Positions 12,601 to 26,000 of a stretch of 64,000 bases of DNA are shown piece by piece. Position 1 is the stretch's first letter. Every line of letters begins with the position of its first letter. This DNA comes from Streptomyces lavendulae subsp. lavendulae (GTDB taxonomy: Bacteria; Actinomycetota; Actinomycetes; Streptomycetales; Streptomycetaceae), in the NCBI RefSeq assembly GCF_002803845.1, contig NZ_CP024985.1, forward strand, positions 1,860,001 to 1,924,000, written 5' to 3'. The position numbers and the translations under genes are program-made. Below the pieces are notes generated by a model. That model saw nothing but the letters and a program-made list of their open reading frames with translations. It had not been told where the DNA came from and did not search any database.

Positions 12601-15600
12601 TCGACGCGGCGGGCGCCGGTGCCGGTGAAGTACGCGCTCCAGTCGACGCGGACGCCGCGCAGGTGCGCCTGGGCCAGGGCCGAGGCGAGGGCGGCCCCTT
12701 CGGGACGGTCCGCGCGCAGGACGGGGAGGCAGGCCGCCGCCCCTTCCGGGGCGAGGGCCTCTTGCGCGAGGGCGGAGAGGACTCCGTCGGGGCCGAGTTC
12801 GAGGTACGTGGTCACGCCCGCGGCCTCCAGGGTGCGGATGCCGTCGAGGAAGCGGACCGCCTCGCGGACGTGCCGCACCCAGAACTCGGCCGAGCCCATC
12901 TCGTCGGAGACCAGGGCACCGGTCAGGTTCGAGACCACCGGAATCTGCGGGGCAGCGTAGGTGAGCCCCGCCACCACCTGGCGGAACCCGTCCAGCATGC
13001 CGTCCATGTGCGGCGAGTGGAACGCGTGGCTCACCGTCAGCCGCTTGGACTTCCGGTCCGGGAAGGCCGCCAGGATCGCGGTCGCCGCGTCCTCGTCACC
13101 GGCGATCACGACCGAGGTCGGGCCGTTGACGGCGGCGATGCTCACCCGGCCGGTCAGCAGCGGCAGGACCTCGTCCTCCGAAGCCTCCAGCGCGATCATC
13201 ACACCACCGGCCGGCAGGGCCTGCATCAGCCGACCACGGGCGGACACGAGCGCGCACGCGTCGTCCAGCGACAACACACCCGCCACATGCGCGGCGGCGA
13301 TCTCACCGATCGAATGCCCGGACACGAAGTCCGGCCGCACACCCCACGACTCCAGCAGCCGGAACAGCGCCACCTCCACCGCGAACAGCGCGGGCTGGGT
13401 GTACTCCGTCCGGTCCAGCAGCTCCGCATCCGTACCGAACAGCACGTCCTTCAGAGCCAGTTCGAGCGAGAGCCGCTCACACACCGCGTCCAGCGCCTCC
13501 GCGAACACCGGGAAGGCGTCATACAGCTCACGCCCCATCCCCAGGCGCTGACTGCCCTGACCGGTGAACAGGAAGGCGAGCTTCCCGCCGACCGGCGAGC
13601 CTTCCCATACGCCGGGCGCCCACTCGCCCTCGGCGAGCGCGCCCAGGCCTGCCAGGAAGCCTTCGCGGTCGTCCGCGACGACGGCGGCCCGCCGGTCCAG
13701 GGCGGTCCTGGTCGTGGCGAGGGAGCGGCCGATGTCGGCCGGGGACAGGTCCGGGTGGTCGGTCACGTGCGCCGCGAGCCGGGCGGCCTGGTCGGCCAGG
13801 GCCTGGGGGTCCTTCGCCGACAGGAGCCACGGCAGGCTGCCGGGCGTCCGCGTCGCGGCTTCGGCCGGGCCGGAGGCCGGCGGCTCGGGTGCCTGCTCGA
13901 TGACGGCGTGGGCGTTGGTCCCGCTGAAGCCGAAGGAGGAGATCGCGGCGCGGCGCGGCCGGCCCGTCTCCGGCCAGGCGGTGGCCGACTCCAGGAGCGA
14001 GACCGCTCCCGCTGTCCAGTCCACGTGCGGGGTGGGCTCGTCCACGTGCAGGGTCTTGGGCAGGACGCCGTGCCGCATCGCCATGATCATCTTGATCACG
14101 CCGGCGACACCGGCGGCGGCCTGCGTGTGGCCCATGTTGGACTTGATCGAGCCCAGCAGCAGCGGGCGGTCCGCCGCCCGGTCCTGGCCGTACGTGGCCA
14201 GCAGCGCCTGCGCTTCGATCGGGTCGCCGAGCGTCGTGCCCGTGCCGTGCGCCTCGACGGCGTCCACGTCGGCGGCGGACAGACCGGCGTTGGCCAGGGC
14301 CTGCCGGATGACGCGCTGCTGGGACGGGCCGTTGGGCGCGGTCAGCCCGTTGGAGGCGCCGTCCTGGTTGATCGCTGTCCCCCGGACCACGGCGAGCACG
14401 GGGTGCCCGTTGCGGCGGGCGTCGGACAGGCGCTCCACCAGCAGGACGCCGGCGCCCTCGGCCCAGCCCGTGCCGTCGGCACCGGCGGAGAAGGCCTTGC
14501 AGCGGCCGTCGGAGGCCAGCCCGCGCTGGCGGCTGAACTCCACGAAGGCCGCGGGGGTCGCCATCACGGTCACGCCGCCCGCCAGGGCGAGCGAGCACTC
14601 CCCCTGCCGCAGGGCCTGCACCGCGAGGTGCAGGGCCACCAGCGAGGAGGAGCAGGCCGTGTCGATGGTGACCGCCGGGCCCTCCAGGCCGAACGTGTAG
14701 GAGAGCCGGCCGGAGATGACGCTGCCCGCGTTGCCCGTGCCGAGGAAGCCCTCGACGCCCTCGGGCAGGGCCGCGAGCCGGGAGGCGTATTCGTGGTACA
14801 TGACACCGGCGAAGACGCCGGTCCGGGTACCGCGCAGGGAGCGGGGGTCGATGCCGGCCCGCTCGAAGGCCTCCCAGGAGGTCTCCAGCAGCAGCCGCTG
14901 CTGCGGGTCCATCGCGACGGCCTCGCGCGGCGAGATCCCGAAGAACGCCGGGTCGAAGGCGGAGGCGTCGGCGAGGAAGCCGCCCTCGCGGGCGTAGCTC
15001 GTGCCTTCCCGGCCCGGGTCGGCGTCGAAGAGGCCGTCGACGTCCCAGCCACGGTCGTCGGGGAACCCGGACACCACGTCGCGGCCCTCCAGCACCAGCC
15101 GCCACAGGTCCTCGGGTGACTGCACGTCCCCGGGGTAGCGGCAGCCCAGGCCGACGATCGCGATGGGCTCGTCGTCCCGCAGGGCGACGGCGGCCGGTGC
15201 GGCGGGCGCGGCGGGAGCCGCTCCGAGCAGTTCGGACCGCAGGTACTCGGCGAGCACCGCCGAGGTCGGGTAGTCGAACACGAGGGTGGCGGGCAGGCGC
15301 AGGCCGGTGGCCGCGCCGAGCAGGTTGCGCAGTTCGACGGCGGTCAGCGAGTCGAAGCCGAGCTCGCGGAAGGACCGGTCGGCCTCGACCGCCTCGGGCC
15401 CCGCGTAGCCGAGCACCCCGGCGACCTGCGTGCGCACCAGGTCCAGTACGCGGGCCTCCTGCTCGGCGGCCGACAGCCCTGCGAGGGCGCCGGCCGGCGT
15501 GTCACCGGCGGCGGCCGCAGCTCCGGCGGCCCGGCGGGTCGGCATACGGACGAGGCCGGAGAGCAGCGGCGACAGCATGCCGCCGCCCGCCTGGGCGCGG

Positions 15601-18600
15601 AGCGCGGCCAGGTCAAGCTTGACGGGCGCCAGCAGGGCCTGGCCGGAGGCGCAGGCGGTGTCGAACAGGGTCAGGCCCTCGGCCGCGGTCAGGGCGTTGA
15701 CCCCGCCACGACCCATGCGCGAAACGTCCTCGGCGTCCAGCGCGCCACCCATGCCGCCCACTTCGGCCCACAGGCCCCAGGCGAGGGAGGTCGCAGCCAG
15801 GCCCTGGGCCCGGCGGTGCGCGGCGAGGGCGTCCAGGAAGGTGTTGGCCGCCGCATAGTTGGCCTGGCCCGCACCACCGAACACACCAGCGGCCGAGGAG
15901 AACAGAACGAACGCCGACAGGTCGAGACCGGCGGTCAGCTCGTGCAGGTTCCACGCCGCGTCCACCTTCGGACGCAACACCGCCGACAACCGCTCCGCCG
16001 TCAGAGAGCCCACGACACCGTCGTCCAGAACACCGGCCGTGTGCACGACCGCCGACAACGGACGCTCCTCCGGAATCCCCGCCAGCACGGCAGCCAGCGC
16101 GTCACGGTCGGCGACATCACAAGCCGCCCACGCCACCTCCGCACCCAGCTCAGCCAGCTCCGCCGACAACTCGGCAGCACCCGAAGCCGCCTCACCACGA
16201 CGACTCACCAGCAACAGATTCCGTACCCCGTGCTCGGCCACCAGGTGCCGGGCGAACAGACCACCCAGCGAACCACTCGCACCCGTCACCAGCACCGTGC
16301 CCCCGGCATCCCACGCAGGGGCCGCGTCAGCCGCGACCGCAGCCCGCGCCAGGCGCGGCACCAGCACCGATCCACCGCGCACCGCCACCTCCGACTCACC
16401 CGACGCCAGGGCCGCCACGAGCGCCCCCTCGGGCAGGGGCGCGCCGTCCTCGTCCAGGTCGACCAGGGCGAACCGGCCGGGGTGTTCGGTGGCTGCGGAC
16501 CGGAGCAGGCCGACGAGGGCTGCGCCCGCGAGGTCGCGGACGGGCCCGGCGGGGTCCTGCGTCGGCACGGCGCCCCGGCTGACGAAGACGAGCCGCGAGG
16601 AATCGAACCGCTCCTCGGTGAGCCAGGCCCGGACGAGGGCGAGTCCCTCGGCGGTCCTGGTGTGCACCGCGGTCGGCAGCCCGGCCCCGGTGACGCGGTC
16701 CCCGGCGGCCGGGTCCGGGACGGCGACGAAGACCAGCTCCGGCACCTCGGCGCCGGATGCCGCCAGCTCGGTGAGGTCCGCGTACGCGGGGCCTTCCAGG
16801 CCGGGGACCGGCCCGCCCACCACGGCGGGTGCGGCGTCGGCCGGAGCCGTCGCCGTCCGCCCCGGGGACAGCGGCGTCCAGTCGGTCCGGAAGAGGGAAT
16901 CGGGGCGGCCGTCGCGGGCGGCCTCGCCGATCTGCCCGGACGAGAGGGTCCGCAGGGACAGGGAGTCCACCGAGGCGACGGGGCGCCCGGCGGGGTCGGC
17001 CAGTTCGAGCGAGACCGCGCCGGACCCGGCGGAAGCCAGCCGGACCCGTACGGCGGTGGCGCCGCTCGCGTGGAGCCGTACGCCGGTCCACGCGAAGGGC
17101 AGCCGCGCGCCCTGAGCATCGCCGGCCTCCGGGCCCGCCGCCAGGGCGGGGTCGAGGGCGAGGGTGTGCAGGGCGGAGTCGAACAGGGCGGGGTGGAGCC
17201 CGTACGCGTCGGCGTCGCTCTGCGCGCCCGTCGGCAGGGCGAGTTCGGCGAAGAGTTCACCGTCCCGCCGCCAGGCCGTGCGCAGGCCACGGAACAGGGG
17301 TCCGTAGCCGAGGCCGGAGGCGTCGAGCAGCGCGTAGGCCTCCTCCACGGGGGCCGGTACCGCTCCGGTCGGCGGCCAGGTGGCGAGGTCGGCGCCGGCC
17401 GGGCGGACCTCGTCCGCGAGGAGTCCGGCGGCGTGCCGCAGCCAGGGCCCGTCCTCGGTGTCGGCCGGGCGGGAGTACACGGCGACCGGGCGGAGCCCGG
17501 AAGCGTCGGGCGCCCCCACGGTGACCTGTATCCGGACGGCCTCGCCCGAGTCGGGGAGGACCAGCGGCGCCTGGAGCGTCAGCTCTTCGAGGGCCGGGGC
17601 CGCGACCCGCTCTCCGGCGTGCAGGGCCAGCTCGACGAAGGCCGTGCCGGGGACCAGGACGGAGCCCGTGACGGCGTGGTCCGCGAGCCAGGGGTGGGTG
17701 CGCAGCGAGAGGCGGCCGGTGAGGACGCAGCCGTCGGCGTCCGCGAGGGACACCGCCGCGCCGAGCAGGGGGTGTCCGGCGGCCGCGAGGCCGAGGCCGG
17801 TGGCGTCGGCGGGCAGCGGGGTGCCGGGCTCGGGCCAGTAGCGCTCGCGCTGGAAGGGGTAGGTGGGCAGGTCGACGCGGCGTGCGCCGGCCGGGGCGAA
17901 GTGGGCGTGCCAGTCGACCGCCGCGCCGCGTACGTGGGCCCGGGCGAGGGCCGTGGCGAGGGTCTGCGCCTCGGGCCGGTCGGCGCGCAGCGTGGGGGCG
18001 AAGGCGGCGGCGGCGCGGTCGGTGACGCAGTCGTGGGCGAGGGCGGACAGGGTGCCGTCGGGGCCCAGTTCGAGGTACGTGGTGACCCCGGCGGCTTCCA
18101 GGGCGCGGATGCCGTCGAGGAAGCGGACCGCCTCACGGACGTGCCGCACCCAGAAGTCCGCCGAGCCCATCTCGTCGGAGACGATCGCCCCGGTCAGGTT
18201 CGACACGACCGGGATGCGCGGGCTCTCGTACGCGAGCCCCTCCGCGACCCGGCGGAAGTCCTCCAGCATGCCGTCCATGTGCGGCGAGTGGAACGCATGA
18301 CTCACCGTCAGCCGCTTGGACTTCCGGTCCGGGAAGGCTTCCAGGACGGCGGTCGCGGCGTCCTCGTCACCGGCGATCACGACCGAACGCGGACCGTTGA
18401 CCGCGGCGATGCTCACCCGGTCCGTCAGCAGCGGCAGGACCTCGTCCTCCGACGCCTGCACCGCGATCATCACACCACCCGAAGGCAGCGCCTGCATCAG
18501 CCGCCCGCGGGCGGAGACCAGCGTGCACGCGTCGGCGAGGGAGAGGACGCCGGCGACGTGCGCCGCCGCTATCTCGCCGATGGAGTGCCCGGCGACGAAG

Positions 18601-21600
18601 TCCGGGGTGACGCCCCAGGACGCGAGGAGCCGGAAGAGCGCGACCTCGACGGCGAACAGTCCCGGCTGGGCGTACTCGGTCCGGTCGAGCAGCTCCGCGT
18701 CCGTCCCGAACAGGACGTCCTTGAGAGGCAGTTCGAGGTCGAGTCGGGCGCAGACCGCGTCGAAGGCGGCGGCGAAAACCGGTTGGGTGTCGTACAGTTC
18801 GCGGCCGGTGCCGAGGCGCTGGCTGCCCTGCCCGGTGAACAGGAAGGCGGTGCGGCCGCCCTTGCGGACGGTGTCGCGGGTCAGGCCGCGGGCCGGCCGG
18901 CCGGCGGCGAGCGCGTCGAGGGCGGTGGTGGCCGTGGCCAGGTCCTTCGCCACGATCACGGCGCGGTGGTCGAAGCCGGTCCGGGTGGTGGCCAGGGAGT
19001 AGGCGAGGTCGGCGGGCGCGAGGTCGGGGTGGGCGGCCAGGTGGGCGCTCAGGGCGCGGGCCCGGTCGGCGAGGGCCTGCTCGGTGCGGCCCGAGAGCGG
19101 CAGCGGCAGTGCCGGGAGGGCCCGGACGGGGTCGGCGGCCGGGGGCTGTTCGGCGTCCGGGGCCTGCTCGATGATGGTGTGGGCGTTGGTACCGCTGATG
19201 CCGAACGAGGACACGCCGGCCCGGCGCGGACGCCCGGTCTCCGGCCACGGAACCGACTCGGTGAGCAGGCTGACGGCGCCTGCCGACCAGTCCACGTGCG
19301 GCGACGGTCGCTGCGCGTGCAGGGTCTTGGGCAGGACGCCGTGGCGCATCGCCATGACCATCTTGATGATCCCGGCGACGCCGGCGGCGGCCTGGGTGTG
19401 CCCCAGGTTCGATTTGACGGAGCCCAGCAGCAGCGGCTGCCCCTCGGGCCGGTCCTGGCCGTAGGTGGCCAGCAGGGCCTGGGCCTCGATCGGGTCACCG
19501 AGGGTGGTACCGGTACCGTGCGCCTCGACCGCGTCCACCTCGGCGGCCGACAGTCCCGCATTCGCGAGGGCGGCCCGGATCACCCGCTGCTGGGACGGGC
19601 CGTTGGGGGCCGTGAGGCCGTTGCTCGCACCGTCCTGGTTGACGGCCGAACCCCGCACCACCGCCAGCACCGGATGCCCGTTGCGCCGCGCGTCCGACAG
19701 CCGCTCCACGAGCAGCATGCCCACGCCCTCGCCCCAGCCCGTACCGTCGGCGTCGGCCGAGAAGGCGCGGCAGCGGCCGTCGGCCGACAGGCCGCGCTGG
19801 CGACTGAAGCCGACGAAGGTGCCCGGGGTGGCCATGACGGTGACACCGCCGGCCAGGGCCAGGTCGCATTCGCCGGTGCGCAGGGCCTGGATCGCCATGT
19901 GGAGGGCGATCAGCGAGGAGGAGCAGGCGGTGTCGATGGTGACGGCGGGGCCTTCGAGCCCGAAGGTGTACGAGACGCGTCCCGAGGCGATGCTGCCCGT
20001 GCTGCCGGAGCCCAACGAGCCGTCGGCGCCGTCGGCGGACCGTTCCAGCAGGGCGGCGTAGTCGTGGTACATGACGCCCGCGAACACGCCGGTGCGGCTG
20101 CCGCGCACGCCGGCGGGGTCGATCCCGGCCCGCTCGAAGGCCTCCCAGGTGGTCTCCAGCAGCAGCCGCTGCTGGGGGTCGGTGCCGACGGCCTCGCGCG
20201 GGCTGATCCCGAAGAACGTCGGGTCGAAGGCGGCGGCGTCGTGGAGGAAGCCGCCGTGGCGGGTGTACGAGGTGCCGGGGTGGTCGGGGTCGGGGTGGTA
20301 GAGGTTCTCGACGTCCCAGCCCCGGTCGGAGGGGAAGCCGGTGATGGCGTCGGCACCGCTCTCCAGCAGCCGCCACAGCTCCTCGGGGGTGGTGACGCCA
20401 CCGGGGTATCGGCAGCTCATCGCCACGATGGCGATCGGATCGTCCTCGCCGCCCACGGCACCGGTGCCGGGCGTGGCGGCCGCGTCCTGGGACGCGGCGG
20501 CCCCTCCGCCGAGTTCGGCGGCCAGGTGGCGGGCCAGGGCGGTGGAGGTGGGGTGGTCGAAGACCAGGGTGGCGGGCAGCCGGCGGCCGACGGCCGCGCC
20601 GAGCCGGTTGCGCAGCTCGACGGCGGTCAGCGAGTCGAAGCCCAGTTCGCTGAAGGCGGCTCCGGCTTCGACGGCGTCCGGGCTGCCGTGGCCCAGTACG
20701 TCGGCGACGTGGCCGAGCACCAGGTCGAGGAGCAGCCGTTCGCGCCCGGCGGTGTCGAGGCCGATGAGGCGCCGTTCCAGCGCGGACAGGTCCTGCCCGG
20801 TGGCGTCGGCGCTCGCGGCCGTACGGCGTACGGGGGTGCGGACCAGCCCGCGCAGCAGCGGGGCGACGGGCGTTCCGGGGGCGGGCGGGGCCAGCCGCAT
20901 CGGCACGAGGAGGGCACTGCCTGCTCCGCCCGCGGTCGCGGTGTCCGCAGCGGCATCCGTGCCGGTCGCGGCGAGGGCGTCGGCGAGGTCGAGGAGGGCC
21001 AGTCCGTCGGAGGCGGTCAGTCCCTGCACGCCGCCGCGCTTCATCCGGTCCAGGTCGGCGCGGTCGAGGGCGCCGGCCATGCCCTCGGTGTCGTCCCACA
21101 GGCCCCAGGCCAGGGAGACGGCCGGGAGACCCTGGGCCCGGCGGTGCTGGGCGAGGGCGTCCAGGAAGGAGTTGGCGGCAGCGTAGTTGCCCTGCCCGGG
21201 TGCGCCGAAGACGCCGGCGGCGGAGGAGAAGAGCACGAACGCCGACAGGTCGAGGCCCCGGGTGAGTTCGTGGAGGTGGAGGGCCGCGTCGGCCTTGGGC
21301 CGCAGGACGGTGTCGAGGCGTTCGGGCGTCAGCGAGTCGATGACGCCGTCGTCCAGGACGCCGGCGGTGTGGACGACCGCGCGCAGCGGCCGGTCGGCGG
21401 GGACGGTGGCCAGCGCGGCGGCGAGTGCCTCCCGGTCGGCGGCGTCGCACGCCGACCAGGCCACCCGTGCGCCGAGGCCGGTGAGTTCGCTCGTCAGCTC
21501 CGCGGCGCCGGGCGCGGTGTCGCCGCGGCGGCTCAGCAGCAGCAGGTTCCGTACGCCGCGCTCGGCGACGAGGTGGCGTGCGACGAGCCGGCCGAGGGTG

Positions 21601-24600
21601 CCGGCGGCTCCGGTGATCAGGACGGTGTCCTCGGCGCCGTACGCGGGCGCCCCGGCCGGGGTGCTGCCCGCGGCGGCGGGGACGCGGGCCAGGCGGGGGG
21701 CGTGGGCGGCGCCTTCGCGCAGGGCGAGCTGAGGCTCCGGGGAGGCGAGGACGGAGGCCAGGACGGCCGCGGTCGGCTCGGCCGGTACACCGGAGGCGTC
21801 GGTGCCTTCGGTGCCTTCGGTGCCTTCGGTGTCGTCGGTGTCGAGGAGGACGAAGCGGCCCGGGTGCTCGGACTGGGCCGAGCGCACCAGGCCCCAGACG
21901 GCGGCGGAGACGGGGTCGGGAACCCGGTCGCCGGTGCTGACGGCGACCGAGCCGCCGGTCAGGAGGACGAGCCTGCTGTCGGCGAGCCGGTCGTCGGCGA
22001 GCCAGTGGCGCAGCAGCCGCAGCGTGCCGTGCGCGGCCGCGCGGACAGCGCCGGGGGTCGGCTCGGGCGCGGCGGGCAGGCGTACGAGGACGGTGTCCGG
22101 GACGCGCCCGGCGGCGGCGTGGGCCGCGTCGTGCGACGCGTCGAGGGCGGCGGCGAGCGCGTCGGCCGCGTCGGGCCCGTCGAGCAGCAGCGGGCGTACG
22201 TCCGCGCCGGCCGGGGCGGGGAGGTCCAGAGGGGTCCACGCCACCTGGAACAGGCGGTCGTGGGGGCCGCCGGTCGCGGTCGCCGGCTGCCCGGCCGAGA
22301 CGGCGCGCAGGGTGAGCGAGGCGATCTCGGCGACGGGCTGCCCGGTGCCGTCGGCGAGCGCCAGCGACACGGCGTCCGGTCCGGCCTTGGCCAGGCGTAC
22401 GCGCAGGGCCGAGGCACCCACGGCGTGCAGGGCCACTCCGGTCCAGGAGAACGGCAGCCGGCCGCCGTCGGTGTCCGCCACGAGGCCGCCGAGTCCGATG
22501 GAGTGCAGGGCGGCGTCGAGGAGGGCGGGGTGCAGGCCGAACAGGGCCGTGTCGCCGCGCTGTTCGTCCGAGGCCTCGATCTCGGCGTAGACCGCGTCGC
22601 CGCTGGTCCAGGCCGCGCGGACGCCTTGGAAGGCGGGCCCGTAGTGGAGTCCCGCCTCCGCGAGCCGGGGGTACAGGTCGTCGACGGGCAGGGGGGTGGC
22701 GTCGGCCGGAGGCCAGGCGGCGGGGGCGAAGTCGGGCTGCGGGGCGCCGGTGGCGAGGACGCCGTCCGCGTGCCGGGTCCAGGGCAGTTCGGCCGTGTCG
22801 GCTGCGGCGTCGGCGTCGGGTTCGGGGCGGGAGTGCACGCCGAGGGGGCGGTGTCCGGCGGCGTCGGGGGCGCCCACCCACAGCTGGAACTGGACCCCGC
22901 CGTCCGGCGGCAGGACGAGGGGTGCGTGGAGGGTGAGTTCCTCCAGGAGGTCGCAGCCGACCTGGTCGCCGGCGCGGATCGCCAGCTCCACGAAGGCACT
23001 GCCGGGCAGGACCACGGATCCGCCGACGGCGTGGTCGGCGAGCCAGGGGTGGGTGTCCAGGGAGAGCCGGCCGGTGTAGAGGAACCCGTCGAGGTCGGCG
23101 AGGGCGACGGCGGCGCCGAGCAGGGGGTGGCCCGCCGTGCCGAGGCCGGCGGCGGACACGTCACCCGGGGGACGTCCGGCGTCGAGCCAGTAGGGCTCGC
23201 GCTGGAAGGCGTAGGTGGGCAGGTCCACGCGCTCGAAGCCGGTGCCGGCGTAGTACGCGTTCCAGTCCACGGCCGCGCCCCGGACGTGCAGCCGGGCGAG
23301 GGCGCCGGTCAGCGTCTCGGTCTCGGGACGGCCGGCGCGCAGGACGGGCACGAAGGCGGCCGTGCCGGAGCTCTCGGGCAGGCAGTCCGAGGCGAGGGCC
23401 GAGAGGACGGCGTCCGGGCCGACTTCGAGGAAGTGCACGACGTTGCGGGCGGCGAGGGCGCGGATGCCGTCGTGGAAGCGGACGGCTTCGCGGACGTGGC
23501 GGACCCAGAAGTCGGCGGAGCCCATCTCGTCGGTGACGAGGGCGCCGGTCAGGTTGGAGACGACCGGGAGGGCCGGGGCGGCGTACGTGAGCCCCTGTGC
23601 GACCCGGCGGAAGGCGTCGAGCATGCCGTCCATGTGCGGGGAGTGGAAGGCGTGGCTCACCGTCAGCCGCTTGGACTTCCGGTCCGGGAAGGCTTCCACG
23701 ATCGCGGTCGCCGCGTCCTCGTCACCGGCGATCACGACCGACGTCGGGCCGTTGACGGCGGCGATGCTGACCCGGTCGGTCAGCAGCGGCAGGACCTCGT
23801 CCTCCGAAGCCTGCACCGCGATCATCACGCCACCGGCCGGCAGCGCCTGCATCAGCCGCCCGCGGGCGGCCACCAGCGTGCACGCGTCGTCCAGCGACAG
23901 CACCCCCGCCACATGCGCGGCGGCGATCTCACCGACCGAATGACCGGACACGAAGTCCGGCTGCACACCCCACGACTCCAGCAGCCGGAACAGCGCCACC
24001 TCGACGGCGAACAGCGCGGGCTGGGCGTACTCCGTACGGTCCAGCAGCTCCGCATCCGTACCGAACAGCACCTCCCTCAGCGGGAGTTCCAGCCGCTCGC
24101 ACACCGCATCCACCGCGGCGGCGAACACCGGGAAGGCGTCATACAGCTCACGCCCCATCCCAAGGCGCTGACTGCCCTGACCGGTGAACAGGAAGGCGAG
24201 CTTCCCGCCGACCGGGCGGCCCAGGGTGACCCCCGGGGCGGATTCCTCGGGTCCCAGGGCGGCGAGGGACTGCAGGGCGCGGGCCAGTCCGGGCCGGTCG
24301 GCGGCCGTGAGGACCGCGCGGTGCTCGAAGGCGGTGCGGCCGTTCGCGAGGGAGCGGGCGACGTCGCCGGGGCGCTGCCCGGGGTGGGCGGCCAGGTGGG
24401 CGTACAGCTTCGCGGCCTGGGCGCGCAGGGCGGCCGGCGACTTGCCCGAGAGGTTCCACAGGGCCGGTACGGGGACGGCAGCGGCCGCCTCGTCGGTGCC
24501 CGAGGCGGCGTCCGAGGCGGTGTCCGGAGCCGCGGCGGGGGCCGGGGCCGCCGCCGCGTCGGGGGCCTGCTCGATGATGGTGTGGGCGTTGGTGCCGCTG

Positions 24601-25949
24601 ATGCCGAACGAGGAGACGCCCGCGCGGCGGGGCGCGCCCGTCTCCGGCCACCGCTGGGCCTCGGTGAGCAGCCGGACGGCGCCCTCCGACCAGTCGACGT
24701 TCGGGGTGGGCTCGTCCACGTGCAGGGTCGGGGGCAGGACGCCGTGGCGCATCGCCATGACCATCTTGATGATCCCGGCCACGCCGGCGGCGGCCTGGGT
24801 GTGGCCGATGTTCGACTTGATGGAGCCGAGCAGCAGCGGCCGGTCCTCGGGCCGGTCCTGGCCGTAGGTGGCCAGCAGGGCCTGGGCCTCGATGGGATCG
24901 CCGAGCGTCGTGCCGGTGCCGTGCGCCTCGACCACGTCGATGTGCGCGGGCGAGAGCCGGGCCCCGGCGAGCGCCTCGCGGATGACGCGCTGCTGTGAGG
25001 GCCCGTTGGGGGCGGTCAGGCCGCTGCTGGCACCGTCCTGGTTGACGGCGGTGCCGCGCACGACGGCGAGGACGGGGTGGCCGTTCGCGCGGGCGGCGGA
25101 GAGCCGTTCGAGGACGAGCATGCCGGCGCCCTCGCCCCAGCCGGTGCCGTCGGCGGCGGCCGCGAAGGACTTGCAGCGGCCGTCGCCGGCCAGGCCGCGG
25201 TGGCGGCTGAACTCGGTGAAGGTGCCGGGGGTCGACATGACGGTGACGCCGCCGGCGAGGGCGAGGGTGCACTCGCCGCTGCGCAGGGCCTGGACGGCCA
25301 GGTGGACGGCGACGAGCGAGGAGGAGCAGGCCGTGTCGACGGTGACGGCCGGGCCCTCCAGGCCGAGGGTGTAGGCGATGCGGCCGGAGGCGATGCTGCC
25401 GGAGCTGCCGTTGCCGAGGAAGCCCTCGATCTCCTCGGGGACGCTGAACAGCCGTGCCGCGTAGTCGTGGTACATGAGGCCCGCGAACACGCCGGTGCGG
25501 CTGCCGCGCAGGGTGGCGGGGTCGATCCCGGCCCGCTCGAAGGCCTCCCAGGAGGTCTCCAGCAGGAGCCGCTGCTGCGGGTCCATGGCGAGGGCCTCGC
25601 GCGGGGAGATCCCGAAGAACGCCGGGTCGAAGTGGTGGGCGTCGTGCAGGAATCCGCCGACCCGCTCGTACTCCTCGATGCCGCTGTCCGGATCGGGATC
25701 GAAGAGGACCTCGGCCGGCCAGCCCCGGTCGGCGGGGTAGGGGGTGACGGCGTCGCCGCCGCGTTCGACGAGTTCCCACAGGGCTTCGGGGGTGTCGATG
25801 CCGCCGGGATAGCGGCAGCTCATCGCCACGACCGCGATCGGCTCCTGATCCCGCTCCTCCACCTCGCGCAGCCGGCGCCGCGCCTCGCGGAGGTCGGCCG
25901 TCGCCCGCTTGAGGTAATCGAGGTACTTCTCCTCGTTCACCATTGTCAC
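9621..25949 (-). CDS. P4: three-module PKS, each KS-AT(malonyl)-DH-KR-ACP
   Basis: A 5442-residue intact PKS with three identically organised reducing modules. Each predicts one malonate extension, B-type ketoreduction and dehydration to an alkene. Residues: KS1 37 on, AT1 587-915, DH1 937-1220, KR1 1440-1634, ACP1 1731-1804; KS2 1840 on, AT2 2370-2694, DH2 2720-3007, KR2 3214-3420, ACP2 3500-3570; KS3 3595 on, AT3 4127-4452, DH3 4477-4757, KR3 4986-5184, ACP3 5287-5357; docking tail [18 protein letters not shown] motifs HxxxGxxxxP, YGPxF, LPF(S/A)W and HPAL(L/F)D are present in all three. All ATs have HAFH. The GTG at 25949 has GGGG five bases upstream; an ATG at 25943 (MVNEE) is equally plausible from the paralogous N-termini. 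With P3 modules 2-3 it would complete a run of five alkene-forming modules. A 19-bp hairpin follows the stop. Confidence 0.98.
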   Translation of the reverse strand: MTMVNEEKYLDYLKRATADLREARRRLREVEERDQEPIAVVAMSCRYPGGIDTPEALWELVERGGDAVTPYPADRGWPAEVLFDPDPDSGIEEYERVGGFLHDAHHFDPAFFGISPREALAMDPQQRLLLETSWEAFERAGIDPATLRGSRTGVFAGLMYHDYAARLFSVPEEIEGFLGNGSSGSIASGRIAYTLGLEGPAVTVDTACSSSLVAVHLAVQALRSGECTLALAGGVTVMSTPGTFTEFSRHRGLAGDGRCKSFAAAADGTGWGEGAGMLVLERLSAARANGHPVLAVVRGTAVNQDGASSGLTAPNGPSQQRVIREALAGARLSPAHIDVVEAHGTGTTLGDPIEAQALLATYGQDRPEDRPLLLGSIKSNIGHTQAAAGVAGIIKMVMAMRHGVLPPTLHVDEPTPNVDWSEGAVRLLTEAQRWPETGAPRRAGVSSFGISGTNAHTIIEQAPDAAAAPAPAAAPDTASDAASGTDEAAAAVPVPALWNLSGKSPAALRAQAAKLYAHLAAHPGQRPGDVARSLANGRTAFEHRAVLTAADRPGLARALQSLAALGPEESAPGVTLGRPVGGKLAFLFTGQGSQRLGMGRELYDAFPVFAAAVDAVCERLELPLREVLFGTDAELLDRTEYAQPALFAVEVALFRLLESWGVQPDFVSGHSVGEIAAAHVAGVLSLDDACTLVAARGRLMQALPAGGVMIAVQASEDEVLPLLTDRVSIAAVNGPTSVVIAGDEDAATAIVEAFPDRKSKRLTVSHAFHSPHMDGMLDAFRRVAQGLTYAAPALPVVSNLTGALVTDEMGSADFWVRHVREAVRFHDGIRALAARNVVHFLEVGPDAVLSALASDCLPESSGTAAFVPVLRAGRPETETLTGALARLHVRGAAVDWNAYYAGTGFERVDLPTYAFQREPYWLDAGRPPGDVSAAGLGTAGHPLLGAAVALADLDGFLYTGRLSLDTHPWLADHAVGGSVVLPGSAFVELAIRAGDQVGCDLLEELTLHAPLVLPPDGGVQFQLWVGAPDAAGHRPLGVHSRPEPDADAAADTAELPWTRHADGVLATGAPQPDFAPAAWPPADATPLPVDDLYPRLAEAGLHYGPAFQGVRAAWTSGDAVYAEIEASDEQRGDTALFGLHPALLDAALHSIGLGGLVADTDGGRLPFSWTGVALHAVGASALRVRLAKAGPDAVSLALADGTGQPVAEIASLTLRAVSAGQPATATGGPHDRLFQVAWTPLDLPAPAGADVRPLLLDGPDAADALAAALDASHDAAHAAAGRVPDTVLVRLPAAPEPTPGAVRAAAHGTLRLLRHWLADDRLADSRLVLLTGGSVAVSTGDRVPDPVSAAVWGLVRSAQSEHPGRFVLLDTDDTEGTEGTEGTDASGVPAEPTAAVLASVLASPEPQLALREGAAHAPRLARVPAAAGSTPAGAPAYGAEDTVLITGAAGTLGRLVARHLVAERGVRNLLLLSRRGDTAPGAAELTSELTGLGARVAWSACDAADREALAAALATVPADRPLRAVVHTAGVLDDGVIDSLTPERLDTVLRPKADAALHLHELTRGLDLSAFVLFSSAAGVFGAPGQGNYAAANSFLDALAQHRRAQGLPAVSLAWGLWDDTEGMAGALDRADLDRMKRGGVQGLTASDGLALLDLADALAATGTDAAADTATAGGAGSALLVPMRLAPPAPGTPVAPLLRGLVRTPVRRTAASADATGQDLSALERRLIGLDTAGRERLLLDLVLGHVADVLGHGSPDAVEAGAAFSELGFDSLTAVELRNRLGAAVGRRLPATLVFDHPTSTALARHLAAELGGGAAASQDAAATPGTGAVGGEDDPIAIVAMSCRYPGGVTTPEELWRLLESGADAITGFPSDRGWDVENLYHPDPDHPGTSYTRHGGFLHDAAAFDPTFFGISPREAVGTDPQQRLLLETTWEAFERAGIDPAGVRGSRTGVFAGVMYHDYAALLERSADGADGSLGSGSTGSIASGRVSYTFGLEGPAVTIDTACSSSLIALHMAIQALRTGECDLALAGGVTVMATPGTFVGFSRQRGLSADGRCRAFSADADGTGWGEGVGMLLVERLSDARRNGHPVLAVVRGSAVNQDGASNGLTAPNGPSQQRVIRAALANAGLSAAEVDAVEAHGTGTTLGDPIEAQALLATYGQDRPEGQPLLLGSVKSNLGHTQAAAGVAGIIKMVMAMRHGVLPKTLHAQRPSPHVDWSAGAVSLLTESVPWPETGRPRRAGVSSFGISGTNAHTIIEQAPDAEQPPAADPVRALPALPLPLSGRTEQALADRARALSAHLAAHPDLAPADLAYSLATTRTGFDHRAVIVAKDLATATTALDALAAGRPARGLTRDTVRKGGRTAFLFTGQGSQRLGTGRELYDTQPVFAAAFDAVCARLDLELPLKDVLFGTDAELLDRTEYAQPGLFAVEVALFRLLASWGVTPDFVAGHSIGEIAAAHVAGVLSLADACTLVSARGRLMQALPSGGVMIAVQASEDEVLPLLTDRVSIAAVNGPRSVVIAGDEDAATAVLEAFPDRKSKRLTVSHAFHSPHMDGMLEDFRRVAEGLAYESPRIPVVSNLTGAIVSDEMGSADFWVRHVREAVRFLDGIRALEAAGVTTYLELGPDGTLSALAHDCVTDRAAAAFAPTLRADRPEAQTLATALARAHVRGAAVDWHAHFAPAGARRVDLPTYPFQRERYWPEPGTPLPADATGLGLAAAGHPLLGAAVSLADADGCVLTGRLSLRTHPWLADHAVTGSVLVPGTAFVELALHAGERVAAPALEELTLQAPLVLPDSGEAVRIQVTVGAPDASGLRPVAVYSRPADTEDGPWLRHAAGLLADEVRPAGADLATWPPTGAVPAPVEEAYALLDASGLGYGPLFRGLRTAWRRDGELFAELALPTGAQSDADAYGLHPALFDSALHTLALDPALAAGPEAGDAQGARLPFAWTGVRLHASGATAVRVRLASAGSGAVSLELADPAGRPVASVDSLSLRTLSSGQIGEAARDGRPDSLFRTDWTPLSPGRTATAPADAAPAVVGGPVPGLEGPAYADLTELAASGAEVPELVFVAVPDPAAGDRVTGAGLPTAVHTRTAEGLALVRAWLTEERFDSSRLVFVSRGAVPTQDPAGPVRDLAGAALVGLLRSAATEHPGRFALVDLDEDGAPLPEGALVAALASGESEVAVRGGSVLVPRLARAAVAADAAPAWDAGGTVLVTGASGSLGGLFARHLVAEHGVRNLLLVSRRGEAASGAAELSAELAELGAEVAWAACDVADRDALAAVLAGIPEERPLSAVVHTAGVLDDGVVGSLTAERLSAVLRPKVDAAWNLHELTAGLDLSAFVLFSSAAGVFGGAGQANYAAANTFLDALAAHRRAQGLAATSLAWGLWAEVGGMGGALDAEDVSRMGRGGVNALTAAEGLTLFDTACASGQALLAPVKLDLAALRAQAGGGMLSPLLSGLVRMPTRRAAGAAAAAGDTPAGALAGLSAAEQEARVLDLVRTQVAGVLGYAGPEAVEADRSFRELGFDSLTAVELRNLLGAATGLRLPATLVFDYPTSAVLAEYLRSELLGAAPAAPAAPAAVALRDDEPIAIVGLGCRYPGDVQSPEDLWRLVLEGRDVVSGFPDDRGWDVDGLFDADPGREGTSYAREGGFLADASAFDPAFFGISPREAVAMDPQQRLLLETSWEAFERAGIDPRSLRGTRTGVFAGVMYHEYASRLAALPEGVEGFLGTGNAGSVISGRLSYTFGLEGPAVTIDTACSSSLVALHLAVQALRQGECSLALAGGVTVMATPAAFVEFSRQRGLASDGRCKAFSAGADGTGWAEGAGVLLVERLSDARRNGHPVLAVVRGTAINQDGASNGLTAPNGPSQQRVIRQALANAGLSAADVDAVEAHGTGTTLGDPIEAQALLATYGQDRAADRPLLLGSIKSNMGHTQAAAGVAGVIKMIMAMRHGVLPKTLHVDEPTPHVDWTAGAVSLLESATAWPETGRPRRAAISSFGFSGTNAHAVIEQAPEPPASGPAEAATRTPGSLPWLLSAKDPQALADQAARLAAHVTDHPDLSPADIGRSLATTRTALDRRAAVVADDREGFLAGLGALAEGEWAPGVWEGSPVGGKLAFLFTGQGSQRLGMGRELYDAFPVFAEALDAVCERLSLELALKDVLFGTDAELLDRTEYTQPALFAVEVALFRLLESWGVRPDFVSGHSIGEIAAAHVAGVLSLDDACALVSARGRLMQALPAGGVMIALEASEDEVLPLLTGRVSIAAVNGPTSVVIAGDEDAATAILAAFPDRKSKRLTVSHAFHSPHMDGMLDGFRQVVAGLTYAAPQIPVVSNLTGALVSDEMGSAEFWVRHVREAVRFLDGIRTLEAAGVTTYLELGPDGVLSALAQEALAPEGAAACLPVLRADRPEGAALASALAQAHLRGVRVDWSAYFTGTGARRVDLPTYAFQRQRYWLEAPVHALAGDVTSAGLGATAHPLLGAAVDLPDSDGFLFTGRLSLRTHPWLADHRVAGAVLVPGAALVELAVRAGDHAGCGSLDDLTLEAPLVLPESGGTQLRLAVAEPDPTGRRAFQVYSRPEDSAPDGPWTRHADGVLAPGSQDADAETLEQWPPAGSVECAVDELYPGFDSIGLGYGPAFRNLRRAYRLADEVFAEVALAEDRLAEAAPYGLHPALLDAALHAVGLGEFFPDGPAGARLPFSWDGVRLHAAGAAALRVRMAPAGRDAVALTLWDGAGQPVLTVDSLVLRPLAADGFTAAGGPGAGPVRDALFRIDWTALALPDTPVRSGGPWALLGADPLKAGAGLERAGLLEDPAGATHPELDALGEAFDLAGALGEPVPETVLVSLAPDLAAPPAATAAHTATGHALALVQGWLADERFAGSRLAVVTRGAVSTDSGEDVTDLAHAAVWGLVRSAQAEHPDRFVLVDLDGQDASHEALPAALATDETQIALREGAVRVPRLARAALTAPADGLPALPDPEGTVLITGATGTLGGLLARHLVAEHGVRHLLLTSRRGAAAAGAGELADALTGAGAQVTWAACDVADREALAALLDSVPHEHPLTAVVHTAGVLDDGTVTSLTPERIATVLRPKATAAWNLHELTRHLDLAAFVLFSSAAGVFGNAGQANYAAGNTFLDALAQHRRAHGLAGLSLAWGLWDDEAGMASTLDDQDRQRLGRGSMNALSPADGLALFDAALRTPTARPETGDPAGTSLLVPARIDLAALQAQAGDHVAPLLRGLLRAPVRRRANGGAAADAPGSTAERLAQLPPAERDRVLLDTVCTHVAQVLGHSGAAAIAPASAFKELGFDSLTAVELRNRLGAATGLRLPATLIFDHPTPEQLAGYLRSALSLDADGPTVFGELDRLEAALGAAEAADADSVTRSRITMRLQALMAKWGAGQDTGRTAADEDGDDDLDTATDDELFDLLDDELGAS
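9870..15170 (-). other. P4 module 3: KS-AT(malonyl)-DH-KR-ACP (fifth alkene)
   Basis: KS begins [15 protein letters not shown] and its loop is MYHEY. AT has HAFH. DH has [20 protein letters not shown] and [12 protein letters not shown] has LDD, FSSAAG and NYAAGN (Gly for Ala before the catalytic Asn). ACP has LGFDSL. It predicts an alkene, closing the pentaene before P5. Confidence 0.94.
15230..20440 (-). other. P4 module 2: KS-AT(malonyl)-DH-KR-ACP (fourth alkene)
   Basis: KS has TACSSS and a MYHDY loop, with the local variant [13 protein letters not shown] where siblings have [15 protein letters not shown] has HAFH. DH has [20 protein letters not shown] and [10 protein letters not shown] (Phe for Leu beside the catalytic Asp). 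KR has LDD, FSSAAG and NYAAAN. It predicts an alkene. Confidence 0.94.
20520..25850 (-). other. P4 module 1: KS-AT(malonyl)-DH-KR-ACP (third alkene)
   Basis: KS loop is GLMYHDY. AT has GHSVGE and HAFH. DH has [20 protein letters not shown] and [12 protein letters not shown] has LDD, FSSAAG and NYAAAN. A loop in the KR structural half carries an EGT repeat (DNA at 21801-21827). The module predicts an acetate unit processed to an alkene. Confidence 0.94.
21801..21827. repeat. 9-bp tandem repeat in P4 module 1
   Basis: Three exact copies of GGTGCCTTC, followed by two related units, encode a Glu-Gly-Thr repeat in the structural half of the KR, right after the LLDTDD segment. Confidence 0.85.
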
Positions 25950-26000
25950 GCCATCCCCGTCGTCGAAGTGTTCAAGGTCGTCAAGCTCGCGGAGGCCATC
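25950..26000 (-). other. 51-bp P3-P4 spacer, no terminator
   Basis: No hairpin or repeat is visible, in contrast to the gaps after P1, P2 and P4. This supports P3 and P4 being read from one transcript. Confidence 0.6.
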